DNA of 64,000 nt, taken from NCBI GenBank assembly GCA_020636355.1, contig JACJYB010000003.1:310001-374000 (forward strand), written 5' to 3'. This document shows, one piece after another, positions 34,681 through 42,703 of the stretch. The translations under genes were made by a program, and so were the position numbers. Within the stretch, counting starts at the first letter, position 1. Every line of letters starts with the position of its first letter. The notes under the pieces are model-generated. The model searched no databases and had not been told where the DNA came from. It saw only the letters and a program-made list of their open reading frames with translations. This stretch comes from Lewinellaceae bacterium. GTDB taxonomy: Bacteria; Bacteroidota; Bacteroidia; Chitinophagales; Saprospiraceae.

Positions 34681-35964
34681 TTATTGAGCTTGAACCGGTA
34701 TAACACTTAGTTGGCGGAATTTCTTGGGATCGCTGATATCGTACTGATAGAATCCATCTTTGCCTATAATCATCGCGTTTTCTCCTGAAAGTGTGATGAT
34801 ATCGTAAGCATTAAAGCCTTTTGCGTGAGCTTGCAACCGGTCCCCGATTTTATTTCGATCGCTGGCATCAAAAACTTTAACTCCTCCATCTCCTTCACAG
34901 ATATACAAATGGTCATTTGCCAGGGACAATCCATGAGGATTGTCCATCGGGTAGGTTGCGACGAGATAAGGTGCATAAATGTTACTGATATCGATGACAT
35001 CAAGCTCGTTGGTAAAATTATCACAGGTAGTACCATCCCGAAGGGTCACGTAGGCCGTATTACCTTCCACAAATACCGGGTCACAGGCAGTCATGTGTTG
35101 ATAGCTGCTTACATAGGTAGGATTATCCGCATCACTGCGACTGAAAATATGCATTCCGGATTGGGATCCAACAAAGAGGTATTGATCATAGGGAAAGATG
35201 GTCTCAATATCCCATCCGATTGCCTGGCTGCTGGTTTGGACAGGTTGACCTGGATCGGTGACATCAAAGGTATACAGTTGTGCATGATCTACGGAATACA
35301 GCCGGTTTTCAGCCAGCGTAAACCGTGCCATTGATCCGCCTATTCCGGCCGCATTGAGTACCTTATCGGTGCTGGATGAAAAGCCTGCCGTTGCGTCGAA
35401 AAGGGCAACATCAATAAACAGTTGATTATTTTCCCTCAACCAGGGTTGCCCAGCGCCGGCATTGTCGCACGTGGTAAATTCCTTGATTTCTCTTGGTTCA
35501 TAATTTACCAGGTAGGCTCCATCCGGTCCCTGACCATAAAGTTTAAACACATCTTCCGTACGCGAAATAAACTCGGGCTGGTTGACATTACCAATGTTAA
35601 TGGATAATAGGTCGACGTAGGAATCAGCTAACAGGACATCATCTTTGATGGCCATGTCAACATTGCCAGGAATCGGCAAATAGGCCACCTGAATAGGATT
35701 TTCCGGATTGGAATTGTCATAAAAATGAATGCCCTCGCGAATCTCATTGATCAGGACATAATTTTTATAGAAGTAGATCTTACCAGGATTCACTAATGGT
35801 TGTGCGGGTATGGCTTGAACCTTGTTGTTTCTGAATTGAGAAGCCGTTTGGTACACAGGCTCCATCGTAACATAACGAATTGTAGCGTCGCAGTTATCCT
35901 TGAGGCAACCGGTTGACAGACTGAGAAACAATCCCAGTGACATCAGAAGGTAAATTTTTTGCAT
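34681..35964 (-). CDS. LVIVD-repeat beta-propeller lipoprotein
   Basis: A 427-residue lipoprotein; the signal ends at LSLSTGC (Cys20). Most of the chain is a set of LVIVD-type beta-propeller repeats (VLINEIREGIHFYDNSNPENP, LYTFDVTDPGQP, LFVGSQSGMHIFSRSDADNP, LDVIDISNIYAPYLVATY, LYICEGDGGVKVFDASD, FYQYDISDPKKF). Such proteins are common extracytoplasmic scaffolds in Bacteroidota; the ligand is unknown. It is the first gene of the four-gene unit with the sigma factor. A short inverted repeat (GGTGTC at 35968-35973, GACACC at 35995-36000) lies just upstream. Confidence 0.85.
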   Translation of the reverse strand: MQKIYLLMSLGLFLSLSTGCLKDNCDATIRYVTMEPVYQTASQFRNNKVQAIPAQPLVNPGKIYFYKNYVLINEIREGIHFYDNSNPENPIQVAYLPIPGNVDMAIKDDVLLADSYVDLLSINIGNVNQPEFISRTEDVFKLYGQGPDGAYLVNYEPREIKEFTTCDNAGAGQPWLRENNQLFIDVALFDATAGFSSSTDKVLNAAGIGGSMARFTLAENRLYSVDHAQLYTFDVTDPGQPVQTSSQAIGWDIETIFPYDQYLFVGSQSGMHIFSRSDADNPTYVSSYQHMTACDPVFVEGNTAYVTLRDGTTCDNFTNELDVIDISNIYAPYLVATYPMDNPHGLSLANDHLYICEGDGGVKVFDASDRNKIGDRLQAHAKGFNAYDIITLSGENAMIIGKDGFYQYDISDPKKFRQLSVIPVQAQ

Positions 35965-36046
35965 GACGGTGTCGATTTGTTGTTCTCTCCATTAGACACC
36001 TGAATGATCGAAAAGGGTTGGGTTGTTCATTCCCGGTCATTTATTT

Positions 36047-36937
36047 TTACCGTCTAAGCCAATCAATAATGGTTTGAATAACTTGATCATCGCGCAAAAT
36101 CCGGTAATGTCCCAAGCCATTGGTTAGCACGATTTCCGGTCCCATCGGATGCTCTTTTGCCTTACTGGCCTGAGATGCCGGCACATCGCGGTCATCCTCA
36201 TCGTGAATGATCAGCCAGTCCGGGTGTGCAGGCCAGGGATGCGGAAACATCGGAGCAACGGAATCAAAATCCAACGAGAATTTATCCCGGACAAAGGTCC
36301 GTATACGCTGAGCCAGTGAAGGTGTTCCTCCGATTTTACCAATGAAATCCATGAGGATAAAATCACTTTCCATGGGAGAACTGATAGTAACCAATTTAGA
36401 AAAAAGGATGGCATTGCGGATGGAATAATGTAAAGCCACACCACCAAAACTATGGCCTATCGCCGCCTCAATAGGATAATGACGGCCAAGATAATCGACA
36501 ACCTGAGCTACCTCAAGAATATTGGTCGTTTTACCCCCGGACTGCCCATGGGCCGGAGCATCCACTGAGAGCACCTGGTAACCTGCTTCCAGTAACGGGC
36601 CGAGATACCCGGCTACTTGCGTTCCTCGTCCGGACCAACCGTGCATAAATAAAACAATGGGATCGGCCGGATGCCCCCAACGGTATGTACAAACCGGGAG
36701 TCCACCAATCTTCAAGGTAGATTTATGCGCCGTCTGATGGGCAAAATTTTCCCGTTCCGGCATCTTATACCGTATGGGGGTACTGAAAAGTCTAAACGCA
36801 ATGAAGGTGGCAATCTTAGGGGCAACTTGTTCCAACGTTTTGATGGTAGACTGGATAATCCGTATGGAAATGGGCGCCTTGTGGTGATTTTGCTTCACTT
36901 TTTTGGTGTTCTCTTTCAAACCAATCGGTCTGTTCAT
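36047..36937 (-). CDS. Alpha/beta hydrolase
   Basis: A 296-residue alpha/beta-hydrolase. The oxyanion strand is VLFMHGWSGRGTQ near 96-108, the nucleophile Ser163 sits in GHSFGG, the acid is probably Asp in LIIHDEDDRDVP, and the His is in GLGHYRIL near the C-terminus. The substrate is unknown; esterase or lipase activity is plausible. The frame extends to 37003, but the ATG at 36937 is preferred, 11 bp after the tetR stop. A sequence matching the TetR operator lies over codons 2-7, so the gene is probably a target of the adjacent repressor. Confidence 0.85.
   Translation of the reverse strand: MNRPIGLKENTKKVKQNHHKAPISIRIIQSTIKTLEQVAPKIATFIAFRLFSTPIRYKMPERENFAHQTAHKSTLKIGGLPVCTYRWGHPADPIVLFMHGWSGRGTQVAGYLGPLLEAGYQVLSVDAPAHGQSGGKTTNILEVAQVVDYLGRHYPIEAAIGHSFGGVALHYSIRNAILFSKLVTISSPMESDFILMDFIGKIGGTPSLAQRIRTFVRDKFSLDFDSVAPMFPHPWPAHPDWLIIHDEDDRDVPASQASKAKEHPMGPEIVLTNGLGHYRILRDDQVIQTIIDWLRR
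36917..36932. promoter_or_regulatory. Second TetR operator, inside the hydrolase coding region
   Basis: CAAACCAATCGGTCTG matches the palindrome before tetR at 14 of 16 positions and covers codons 2-7 of the hydrolase. It lies 12 bp past the tetR stop. Confidence 0.55.
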
Positions 36938-36948
36938 GTTCAAAAAAA

Positions 36949-37548
36949 TTAGGGTTTTTGGCAATTTTGCACTAAATATTCCTTGACGTGATTCACGGCC
37001 CAATGGAGCCGTTCGGCGTCATTCAGCGTTCTGGCCACGATGTTCGCGCCCTCCAGGCTCCCCACCATGGTGGAGGCAATTTCCTCATACGATCGGGAGC
37101 AGGAAAATTCTCCCTGAAGCTCTCCCTCTTCCAGTTTGATTTCAATGTAACGGGTCAGCATCTGCATCCCTTGTCTGGCTTTTAGGGCCAAAGCCGGATC
37201 CAGTCTGGGAGCTTCCACAGAAATGTTGAAAATAGGACAACCTCCGGTGATTACCGGCTCGAAAGCCATGGAAGCTAATACATCAATGATGATATGGAGT
37301 TTTTCCCAACTGGTCTCTGCAAGGTTCAATTTTGACCGGAAACGCTGCAAGACCAGTTGAAAAGAATAATCAAAAGCTGCCAGAGCGATTTCTTCCTTAT
37401 TCCGGAAATAATTGTAAATACCTCCCTTTTTTAGCTGGGTAGCTTCCATGATATCGCTTAAGCTGCAGGCATAATAGCCCTTGGTATTGAACAGGGTTGC
37501 TGCTTGTTGGATGATCCATTCTTTTGTCGGTAAAGCTGCTGGTTTCAT
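36949..37548 (-). CDS. TetR/AcrR-family transcriptional repressor
   Basis: A 199-residue TetR-family regulator. The HTH is at about 8-55 (IIQQAATLFNTKGYYACSLSDIMEATQLKKGGIYNYFRNKEEI). The C-terminal ligand-binding domain (about 75-190), with GGCPIFNISVEAP, is of the TetR_C YcdC/AefR-like type seen in many Bacteroidota regulators. The gene starts 2 bp from a perfect 16-bp palindrome and is followed by the hydrolase that carries a near-copy of it, so it most likely represses itself and the hydrolase until an unknown small molecule binds. Confidence 0.93.
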   Translation of the reverse strand: MKPAALPTKEWIIQQAATLFNTKGYYACSLSDIMEATQLKKGGIYNYFRNKEEIALAAFDYSFQLVLQRFRSKLNLAETSWEKLHIIIDVLASMAFEPVITGGCPIFNISVEAPRLDPALALKARQGMQMLTRYIEIKLEEGELQGEFSCSRSYEEIASTMVGSLEGANIVARTLNDAERLHWAVNHVKEYLVQNCQKP

Positions 37549-37549
37549 T

Positions 37550-37565
37550 CAGACCAATTGGTCTG
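37550..37565. promoter_or_regulatory. TetR operator, perfect palindrome
   Basis: CAGACCAATTGGTCTG is a perfect 16-bp palindrome ending 2 bp from the tetR start codon and directly adjoining the predicted -7 element. A repressor bound there would cover the transcription start. A 14/16 copy lies inside the hydrolase gene. Confidence 0.8.
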
Positions 37566-37595
37566 TAATTTAGGTATTATTTTGGAACCCCGCAA
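37565..37595 (-). promoter_or_regulatory. Putative tetR promoter
   Basis: The minus strand has TTG (37595-37593), a 20-nt spacer and TAAATTAC (37572-37565), a two-mismatch version of TAnnTTTG. Spacing is right and the operator abuts the -7 element, but the -7 match is imperfect. A perfect 7-bp inverted repeat CCATTTC-AC-GAAATGG (37599-37614) lies just upstream. Confidence 0.45.
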
Positions 37596-37741
37596 GCCCC
37601 ATTTCACGAAATGGTCCATTGCCTTTTATGAGCTAAGGAGAAACATACCAAGACATGGTCAGGAATCCGATGCGAATCTTTAAATCCATGATCTGTTCAG
37701 CTGCCTGCAAATGAGCTGACCTGTTGACCCACCTGTTCGGA

Positions 37742-38551
37742 TCACTCCGGTTTTATTCCCTCTGCCCAGCAGATCTGGTACCAAATGGTCGCATGCGGAT
37801 GCATCTGCCAGTTTTGGAGGGCTTTCAAGCCCTGGTCCAGTAAAGCTTCTTCAAGTAGTTCGTGCGATAGAATAACTGGCCGAGCCTGTTCGATGATCGC
37901 ACATAAATTTTGCACATAAAAGTGAAATTCCGGCTCCCGGGCATTTGATCCGAAAAACACAAAATCATTATGGATCCTACCACAGCCCACATCGGCCAGC
38001 AAACCGACCAGTTTTCGCCCAACATATGGATCGTTGCCCAGAACTTCATAACTACCCAGATAAGCCGACCAAATGGAATCAAATGCTGGGAGTTCCGGAT
38101 ATAAAGTAAATCGAAGATGATCGTCATCCAAAAGCAAGATGCGTCCTCCCGGTTTGGTAGCGCGAAATAGTTCCCGGACAACCTGGAGCGGAGTACGAAC
38201 ATGTTCAAGCAAAAACCGGGTATGGGTAACATCATAAAATCCGACCTCTTTTCTTTCGAGGGGCAATGAATAAGCATCTCCCTGACGAAATTGGAGATGA
38301 TCTATGCCGCTCGACCATTGCGAAGCCTGGGTAAGTTGTTCTTCACTTTTCTCAATACCTACAACCATTCCGGACGGCCCTACTGCATCGGCCATCATGC
38401 GTGAAAACATCCCTAACCCGGAGCCAACATCCAGTACTTTTTGGCCCTTCTCCAAGCGCATTTTAGTAAGGCAGCGGTGATTGAGCAGGTCATTAAGCTG
38501 GGCGAGGCGCTTTTGTTCCTCCGCTTCATAACCATGAATGTACTGATCCAT
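37742..38551 (-). CDS. SAM-dependent methyltransferase
   Basis: A 269-residue class I methyltransferase. The SAM-binding motif KVLDVGSGLGMFSRMM is at about 38-52, the acidic residue ending strand 2 is in VVGIEKSEEQL, and FRQGDAYSLPL and GFYDVTHTRFLLEHV follow. The C-terminal part (about 150-269) is specific and unassigned. It could modify a small molecule or a quinone; the substrate is not evident. A TTG precedes the ATG (38551), which is used. It lies 9 bp after the stop of the lipoprotein hydrolase gene on the same strand, so the two are likely cotranscribed. Confidence 0.83.
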   Translation of the reverse strand: MDQYIHGYEAEEQKRLAQLNDLLNHRCLTKMRLEKGQKVLDVGSGLGMFSRMMADAVGPSGMVVGIEKSEEQLTQASQWSSGIDHLQFRQGDAYSLPLERKEVGFYDVTHTRFLLEHVRTPLQVVRELFRATKPGGRILLLDDDHLRFTLYPELPAFDSIWSAYLGSYEVLGNDPYVGRKLVGLLADVGCGRIHNDFVFFGSNAREPEFHFYVQNLCAIIEQARPVILSHELLEEALLDQGLKALQNWQMHPHATIWYQICWAEGIKPE

Positions 38552-38560
38552 CAAACTTTG

Positions 38561-39478
38561 TTATTGCTTGGTAAATGAGGCAATTGCCCGCTCCAGTTCC
38601 GGAAAAGCTTCGATGTATGGGAAATGTCCACAATCGGGCAACTTGACCAGTTTCCAGCTTGAGTTGATCTCCTGAAATGTTTGAATAGTCCTGTCAACCC
38701 CTGGTTCATGATCTCCGTAAATGACCAAAACAGGTGCCTTGAGCATTTTTAGTTGACCGGTATAGTCGTAATTAATCAGATCCGGCATCATGGCATTAAA
38801 GGTTTGGCTGGTTGTTTCAAAATCCGGCTGCAGGGTCATAGTCAATGAATCGATCCGTTCAGGATCCGCAAACTGGAGTTTGTACATGACCCGAAATAAT
38901 TCCTCATAACCTTTGGCTTCGCCCAGCATGTAGGCATCCGATTGCTGAACAGTAGTTATTTCCTGTCGTTGTGCCGGAGTAATCCGGTTAAACAATGCAT
39001 CATTGTTTTGTTGCCATAAGGTGTAGGTTGGTGGCATGCTGTTCATCAGGATCAGATGACTGACACGATCCGGATATTTAGCAGCATAAGCCATGGCCAG
39101 AAATCCGCCAAATGAGTGCCCCAGGACGGCCATTCTTTCCAATCCCAAATGCATTCTGATCGCTTCCATGTCATTCAAAAATGTATCCAGCCGCATCATA
39201 CTGGAATCCACAATATGACCGGAAAGACCACAAGCCCGCTGATCGTAAAATATAAGTCTGGCGTCTTTCGCTAACCGCCCCATCTGTGGCATGAGATAGG
39301 TATGATCCAATCCTGGGCCGCCATGACAAACCAGTACCGGGACACCGGATCCAACTTGCCGGATAAAGAAGGTAAACCCGTTCAGAGTGGCATATTCAGC
39401 GCTATCCAATACAGCCTGCTCCGGTCCGGAAGACTTACAACCCAATAATAACAATAGGGGGATCAGAATGCGGTACAT
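38561..39478 (-). CDS. Lipoprotein alpha/beta hydrolase (proline iminopeptidase-like)
   Basis: A 305-residue hydrolase with a lipoprotein signal (LLLLLGC, Cys14). It has the proline-iminopeptidase motif HGGPG (52-56), YDQRACGLSGH near 78-88, nucleophile Ser122 in GHSFGG, and a final GHFPYIE histidine. Prolyl aminopeptidase, tripeptidyl or other esterase activity is possible. As a lipoprotein it acts outside the cytoplasm, an unusual site for that family. The frame extends to 39550, but the ATG at 39478 begins a proper signal. It is probably in one transcript with the methyltransferase. Confidence 0.83.
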   Translation of the reverse strand: MYRILIPLLLLLGCKSSGPEQAVLDSAEYATLNGFTFFIRQVGSGVPVLVCHGGPGLDHTYLMPQMGRLAKDARLIFYDQRACGLSGHIVDSSMMRLDTFLNDMEAIRMHLGLERMAVLGHSFGGFLAMAYAAKYPDRVSHLILMNSMPPTYTLWQQNNDALFNRITPAQRQEITTVQQSDAYMLGEAKGYEELFRVMYKLQFADPERIDSLTMTLQPDFETTSQTFNAMMPDLINYDYTGQLKMLKAPVLVIYGDHEPGVDRTIQTFQEINSSWKLVKLPDCGHFPYIEAFPELERAIASFTKQ

Positions 39479-39510
39479 CCTTTTTTTAAGTAAGATAAGG
39501 GTAGAATACC

Positions 39511-39548
39511 AAAAAGAAAAAGCTGCCCAAAAATGACTTTTGGACAGC
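39511..39548 (-). terminator. Intrinsic terminator after glutamine synthetase
   Basis: On the minus strand GCTGTCCAAAA pairs with TTTTTGGGCAGC (plus-strand arms 39538-39548 and 39522-39533), followed by a T-rich run (plus-strand A's at 39511-39521). It lies about 50 bp after the glutamine synthetase stop and separates it from the hydrolase gene. Confidence 0.8.
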
Positions 39549-39597
39549 AAGCCCTAACCAAAATTAAACAATAAATAAAAAAGCCTTTCCTTATATC

Positions 39598-40620
39598 TTA
39601 TCCAGTAATTGCCTTACTGGCTTCACTTACCGTTTTAACTATCCGGGCAGCAACTTTGTAGGGGTCAGCTGCCGAATTAGGACGACGATCTTCCAGCCAC
39701 CCTTTCCATCCACGATCAACCGTAGCAATCGGAATACGGATCGAGGCGCCGCGATCGGAAATACCATAGCTGAATTTATCGATGGATTGTGTTTCATGCA
39801 ATCCGGTCAAACGCATATGGTTATCTGCTCCGTAGACTTCAATGTGTTCTTTGATTACACCTCCAAATGCTTCGCAGATCTTTTCGTAGGTCGCTTTGTC
39901 TCCTGCAGTACGCAACAAGGTATTGGAGAAGTTAGCGTGCATTCCGGATCCATTCCAGTCACCTTTGATCGGCTTACAATGCCAGTTAACGGCCACTCCA
40001 TATTTTTCGGCCGTACGCTCCATCAGGTAACGTGCTACCCAGGTGTGATCTCCGGCATGTTTTGCACCTTTGGCAAAGGTTTGGAATTCCCACTGACCAG
40101 CGGCAACCTCTGCATTAATTCCTTCAACATCCACACCAGCATCCAGACAGAGATCCAGATGTTCTTCGATGATGGAACGACCGAACGCATTCTTTGCTCC
40201 CACCGAGCAATAGTATTGACCCTGAGGTGCCGGGAAACCGCCTGCTGGGAAACCTAATGGTTTTTCCGTTTCGGTATCCCACAAGAAATATTCCTGCTCA
40301 AATCCAAACCAGAAGTCATTGTCATCATCCTCAATGGTCGCGCGGCCATTCGTAGGGTGTGGTGTCCCGTCGGCATTCAAAACTTCAGTCATAACGAGAT
40401 AACCATTCTTACGGTCCGGATCCAGGAAAATGGCAACAGGCTTCAATAAGCAGTCTGATGAGCCCCCTGGCGCCTGGTTGGTAGAACTACCGTCAAAAGA
40501 CCACATAGGGCAGTCTTCCAACTTACCACTAAAATTTTCGACGATCTTCGTTTTACTCCTTAATCCCTGGGTTGGTGTTGATCCATCCAACCAAATGTAT
40601 TCCAATTTTGATTTTGACAT
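39598..40620 (-). CDS. glnII: Type II (eukaryote-like) glutamine synthetase
   Basis: A 340-residue GSII. It makes glutamine from glutamate, ammonia and ATP. Recognisable blocks: the beta-grasp N-terminus EYIWLDGS, MWSFDGSSTNQAPGGSSDC, FWFGFEQEYFLWD (metal-binding Glu), GQYYCSVGAKNAFGRSIIEEHL, EVAAGQWEFQ and RGASIRIP, then GWLEDRRPNSAADPY near the C-terminus (ATP and glutamate binding). Length fits the ~340-360 residues of GSII rather than the ~470 of GSI. The gene has its own promoter element and terminator. gltB, its GOGAT partner, is 22 kb away. Confidence 0.95.
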   Translation of the reverse strand: MSKSKLEYIWLDGSTPTQGLRSKTKIVENFSGKLEDCPMWSFDGSSTNQAPGGSSDCLLKPVAIFLDPDRKNGYLVMTEVLNADGTPHPTNGRATIEDDDNDFWFGFEQEYFLWDTETEKPLGFPAGGFPAPQGQYYCSVGAKNAFGRSIIEEHLDLCLDAGVDVEGINAEVAAGQWEFQTFAKGAKHAGDHTWVARYLMERTAEKYGVAVNWHCKPIKGDWNGSGMHANFSNTLLRTAGDKATYEKICEAFGGVIKEHIEVYGADNHMRLTGLHETQSIDKFSYGISDRGASIRIPIATVDRGWKGWLEDRRPNSAADPYKVAARIVKTVSEASKAITG

Positions 40621-40664
40621 GACTCCCGAAATTTATTTTGTGATGCAATTTTTAATTGATACTT

Positions 40665-40672
40665 CAAAAATA
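40665..40672 (-). promoter_or_regulatory. Putative -7 element for glnII
   Basis: The minus strand reads TATTTTTG, an exact TAnnTTTG, 45 nt upstream of the glnII ATG. The upstream -33 TTG is not clear. A small inverted repeat CAATT-TTT-AATTG (40646-40658) lies at the predicted transcription start and could be an operator. Confidence 0.45.
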
Positions 40673-40824
40673 GATTGCCTACCCGAAGCACCCATGTTAA
40701 ATATCAAAATGCATTGTGATACCCAAATGTTACCGGCCCAGCCTTACAACCTGACTATCAATAAGATGTAATATTTGCATTTGTTAGTTTCAAAAGAACT
40801 TTTTTCGACTCCCGCACAAGCTTA

Positions 40825-40850
40825 CTGACTGAGAGTCAGAGATTCTGACT
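40825..40850. repeat. Two overlapping palindromes upstream of the helical-repeat gene
   Basis: CTGACT-gag-AGTCAG (40825-40839) and AGTCAGA-gat-TCTGACT (40834-40850) share their middle arm. The two centres are 10 bp apart, one helical turn. The site lies 40 bp upstream of the ATG at 40891. It looks like an operator for a dimer pair, or like mutually exclusive hairpins in a leader. Confidence 0.5.
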
Positions 40851-40890
40851 ACTTTTAGGACTCAAACCAACAACAAACCAGCAACTGCTT

Positions 40891-42474
40891 ATGCCGATCT
40901 CTCATGGAGACCAATTATTTAACCTGATCCGGAGTTTATCAAAGGCAGAAAAGCGAACGTTCAAACTATACACCAAGCGTCTCAATAAAGATTCGGATCC
41001 TAAATTCATTCAGCTATTCGACATTCTTGACAAGCAAAAGACGTATCAGGAGGACTTGATTTACAAGCGTTTCCACCAATTAAGCAAGGTTCAGCTATCC
41101 AACCTAAAAAGACATTTGTATACCCAAATCCTGATCAGCCTCAGGCTCATCCACATCAATAAGAACATCGATATACAAATCCGGGAGCAAATCGATTTTG
41201 CCCGAATTTTGTACGGCAAGGGGCTTTACCTGCAAAGCCTGAAACTGCTTGACCGCATCAAAACCATCGCCGAAACCAGTCATCAGGATTTTTTGCTGAT
41301 TGAGATATTTGAGTTTCAGAAACTTATCGAATCCCGTCACATCACGCGTAGCCGGAAGATTAAAAACAAAATGGAAACGCTGATTGATGAATCGGAGTTA
41401 CGTGCTGAGGTGGCACTTAACACGGCAAGGCTTACCAACCTGAAGCTTAAAATACACGGACTTTATATCCAACGGGGACACATCCGGGATGAAAAGGACC
41501 GCGCTGAACTGGAAAACTATTTTAAGAATGAATTGAAAGCCATTCAAACCGATAAACTTACTTTTTTTGAAAAGATCTATTACTACCAGACCCATGTCTG
41601 GTACTATTACATTCTCCTTGATTTCGTCAAATGTTATGTCAATGCCGCTAAATGGGTCGAGCAATTTGATCTGGATCAGGACATGAAGACCAAGGATCCG
41701 GACCTGTATATGCGCGGATTGCATTATGAGCTCACGACCCTATTCAATTTACAATGCTATGCTGATTTCAAACTGACGCTGGAAACTTTTGAGCAATTTG
41801 AAGCCCGGCATGGACAGGATTTCAATACCACCTCAGAGGTAATTTGCTTCCTCTACCTGTATACGGCGAAATTGAATGACCACTTTATCCGCGGGACATT
41901 TGCGGAAGGCATTAAGGAGGTAAAGAAAATCATGGAAAAGCTGGAGCTTTACGACCCCCATCTTGACCAGCATCAGATCCTTGTATTTTACTACAAGATT
42001 GCATGGCTTTATTTCGGCAACGGTGACTACTCGAAATCACTGGATTATCTGAACCGGATCATTTATCTCGATGTCGGTCATTTGCGCGAGGACATCCAGA
42101 TCTATTCCAGACTCTTGTCCCTGATCGTGCATTACGAGTTAAAAAATTACCAGTTCCTCGAATACCAGATTCCGGCGGTGCTGCGCTTTATGTCAAAGCT
42201 GGAAGATCAAAATGTATTGCAAAAGGAAACATTAAGTCTACTCAACCGGCTATTGTACAAACCCAATGAAGAGGTATTGACGGAGATCCGTAAGTTCTAT
42301 CAAAAGGTGGATAAATTATCCCATACCGTGGAGGATCAAAAATCTTTTGTTTACCTGGATATCATCACCTGGCTGGAATCCAAGATGCAGGAAAAGAGCT
42401 TACAAGAGGTAATCCGTCAAAAATTCAATAGCCGCCAGGCTCAAAGAATCCAGGCATTAATTGCCTCATTATAA
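40891..42474 (+). CDS. Conserved helical-repeat protein, hypothetical
   Basis: A 527-residue, all-helical, charged protein without signal peptide or TM segment. The N-terminus LFNLIRSLSKAEKRTFKLYTKR, then QLFDILDKQKTYQEDLIYKRF, is recurrent in Bacteroidota hypothetical proteins. The middle and C-terminal parts have TPR-like pairs of helices (for example VFYYKIAWLYFGNGDYSKSLDYLNRII). It probably acts as a scaffold or regulator; no enzyme motif is visible. It stands alone between glnII (divergent) and the arginine operon (same strand, about 285 bp downstream). Confidence 0.75.
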   Translation: MPISHGDQLFNLIRSLSKAEKRTFKLYTKRLNKDSDPKFIQLFDILDKQKTYQEDLIYKRFHQLSKVQLSNLKRHLYTQILISLRLIHINKNIDIQIREQIDFARILYGKGLYLQSLKLLDRIKTIAETSHQDFLLIEIFEFQKLIESRHITRSRKIKNKMETLIDESELRAEVALNTARLTNLKLKIHGLYIQRGHIRDEKDRAELENYFKNELKAIQTDKLTFFEKIYYYQTHVWYYYILLDFVKCYVNAAKWVEQFDLDQDMKTKDPDLYMRGLHYELTTLFNLQCYADFKLTLETFEQFEARHGQDFNTTSEVICFLYLYTAKLNDHFIRGTFAEGIKEVKKIMEKLELYDPHLDQHQILVFYYKIAWLYFGNGDYSKSLDYLNRIIYLDVGHLREDIQIYSRLLSLIVHYELKNYQFLEYQIPAVLRFMSKLEDQNVLQKETLSLLNRLLYKPNEEVLTEIRKFYQKVDKLSHTVEDQKSFVYLDIITWLESKMQEKSLQEVIRQKFNSRQAQRIQALIASL

Positions 42475-42500
42475 ATTCATTATAGGGCTAGCTGGGATCC

Positions 42501-42521
42501 ATTGAATGAAATTCATTGAAT
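42501..42521. promoter_or_regulatory. ARG-box-like half-site cluster upstream of the arginine operon
   Basis: TGAAT (42503-42507), GAA, ATTCA (42511-42515), T, TGAAT (42517-42521) gives three alternating half-sites identical to the TGAAT/ATTCA core of ArgR boxes. The classic box has a 4-nt spacer; here the spacers are 3 and 1. It lies about 40 bp upstream of the promoter. ArgR binding is inferred. Confidence 0.45.
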
Positions 42522-42562
42522 CACGGGAACTATTTGAAGTCTTTTAAAATTATTGGGCAATA

Positions 42563-42593
42563 TTGGAAAATGTTTGAATCGTTACTAAATTTG
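42563..42593 (+). promoter_or_regulatory. Promoter of the arginine operon
   Basis: TTG (42563-42565), a 20-nt spacer and TAAATTTG (42586-42593), an exact Bacteroidota consensus. Transcription should start near 42598-42600, 5-7 nt before the first mini-ORF of the leader and about 160 nt before the GNAT gene. Confidence 0.7.
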
Positions 42594-42604
42594 TATTTGC
42601 GAAG

Positions 42605-42682
42605 ATGAAAAAGCAATACATCTATATTCCAACTTTCAGCCCGCGATGTTTACCTCGTCGCCCCGGTGGGGCGTGTATATGA
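42605..42682 (+). CDS. Leader mini-ORF 1 of the arginine operon (25 aa)
   Basis: An ATG-started 25-codon ORF just after the predicted transcription start. It opens MKKQYIYIP and contains Arg14 (CGA), Arg18 (CGT) and Arg19 (CGC), the last two side by side within PRRPGG. Codons 19-23 lie in a GC-rich hairpin (42659-42673), so a ribosome pausing at the Arg pair would open it. The stop overlaps the start of mini-ORF 2 by ATGA. This resembles an attenuator leader peptide, but expression is unproven. Confidence 0.4.
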   Translation: MKKQYIYIPTFSPRCLPRRPGGACI

Positions 42683-42703
42683 TTATCAGACCGGCAATGC
42701 CGG
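42659..42703 (+). promoter_or_regulatory. Two short hairpins in the arginine operon leader
   Basis: Hairpin 1 is CGCCCC-GGT-GGGGCG (42659-42673) and overlaps codons 19-23 of mini-ORF 1. Hairpin 2 is CCGGC-AAT-GCCGG (42691-42703) inside mini-ORF 2. Both stems are perfect. Neither is followed by a T run, so if they regulate they probably act on translation or ribosome progress rather than by intrinsic termination. Confidence 0.45.
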
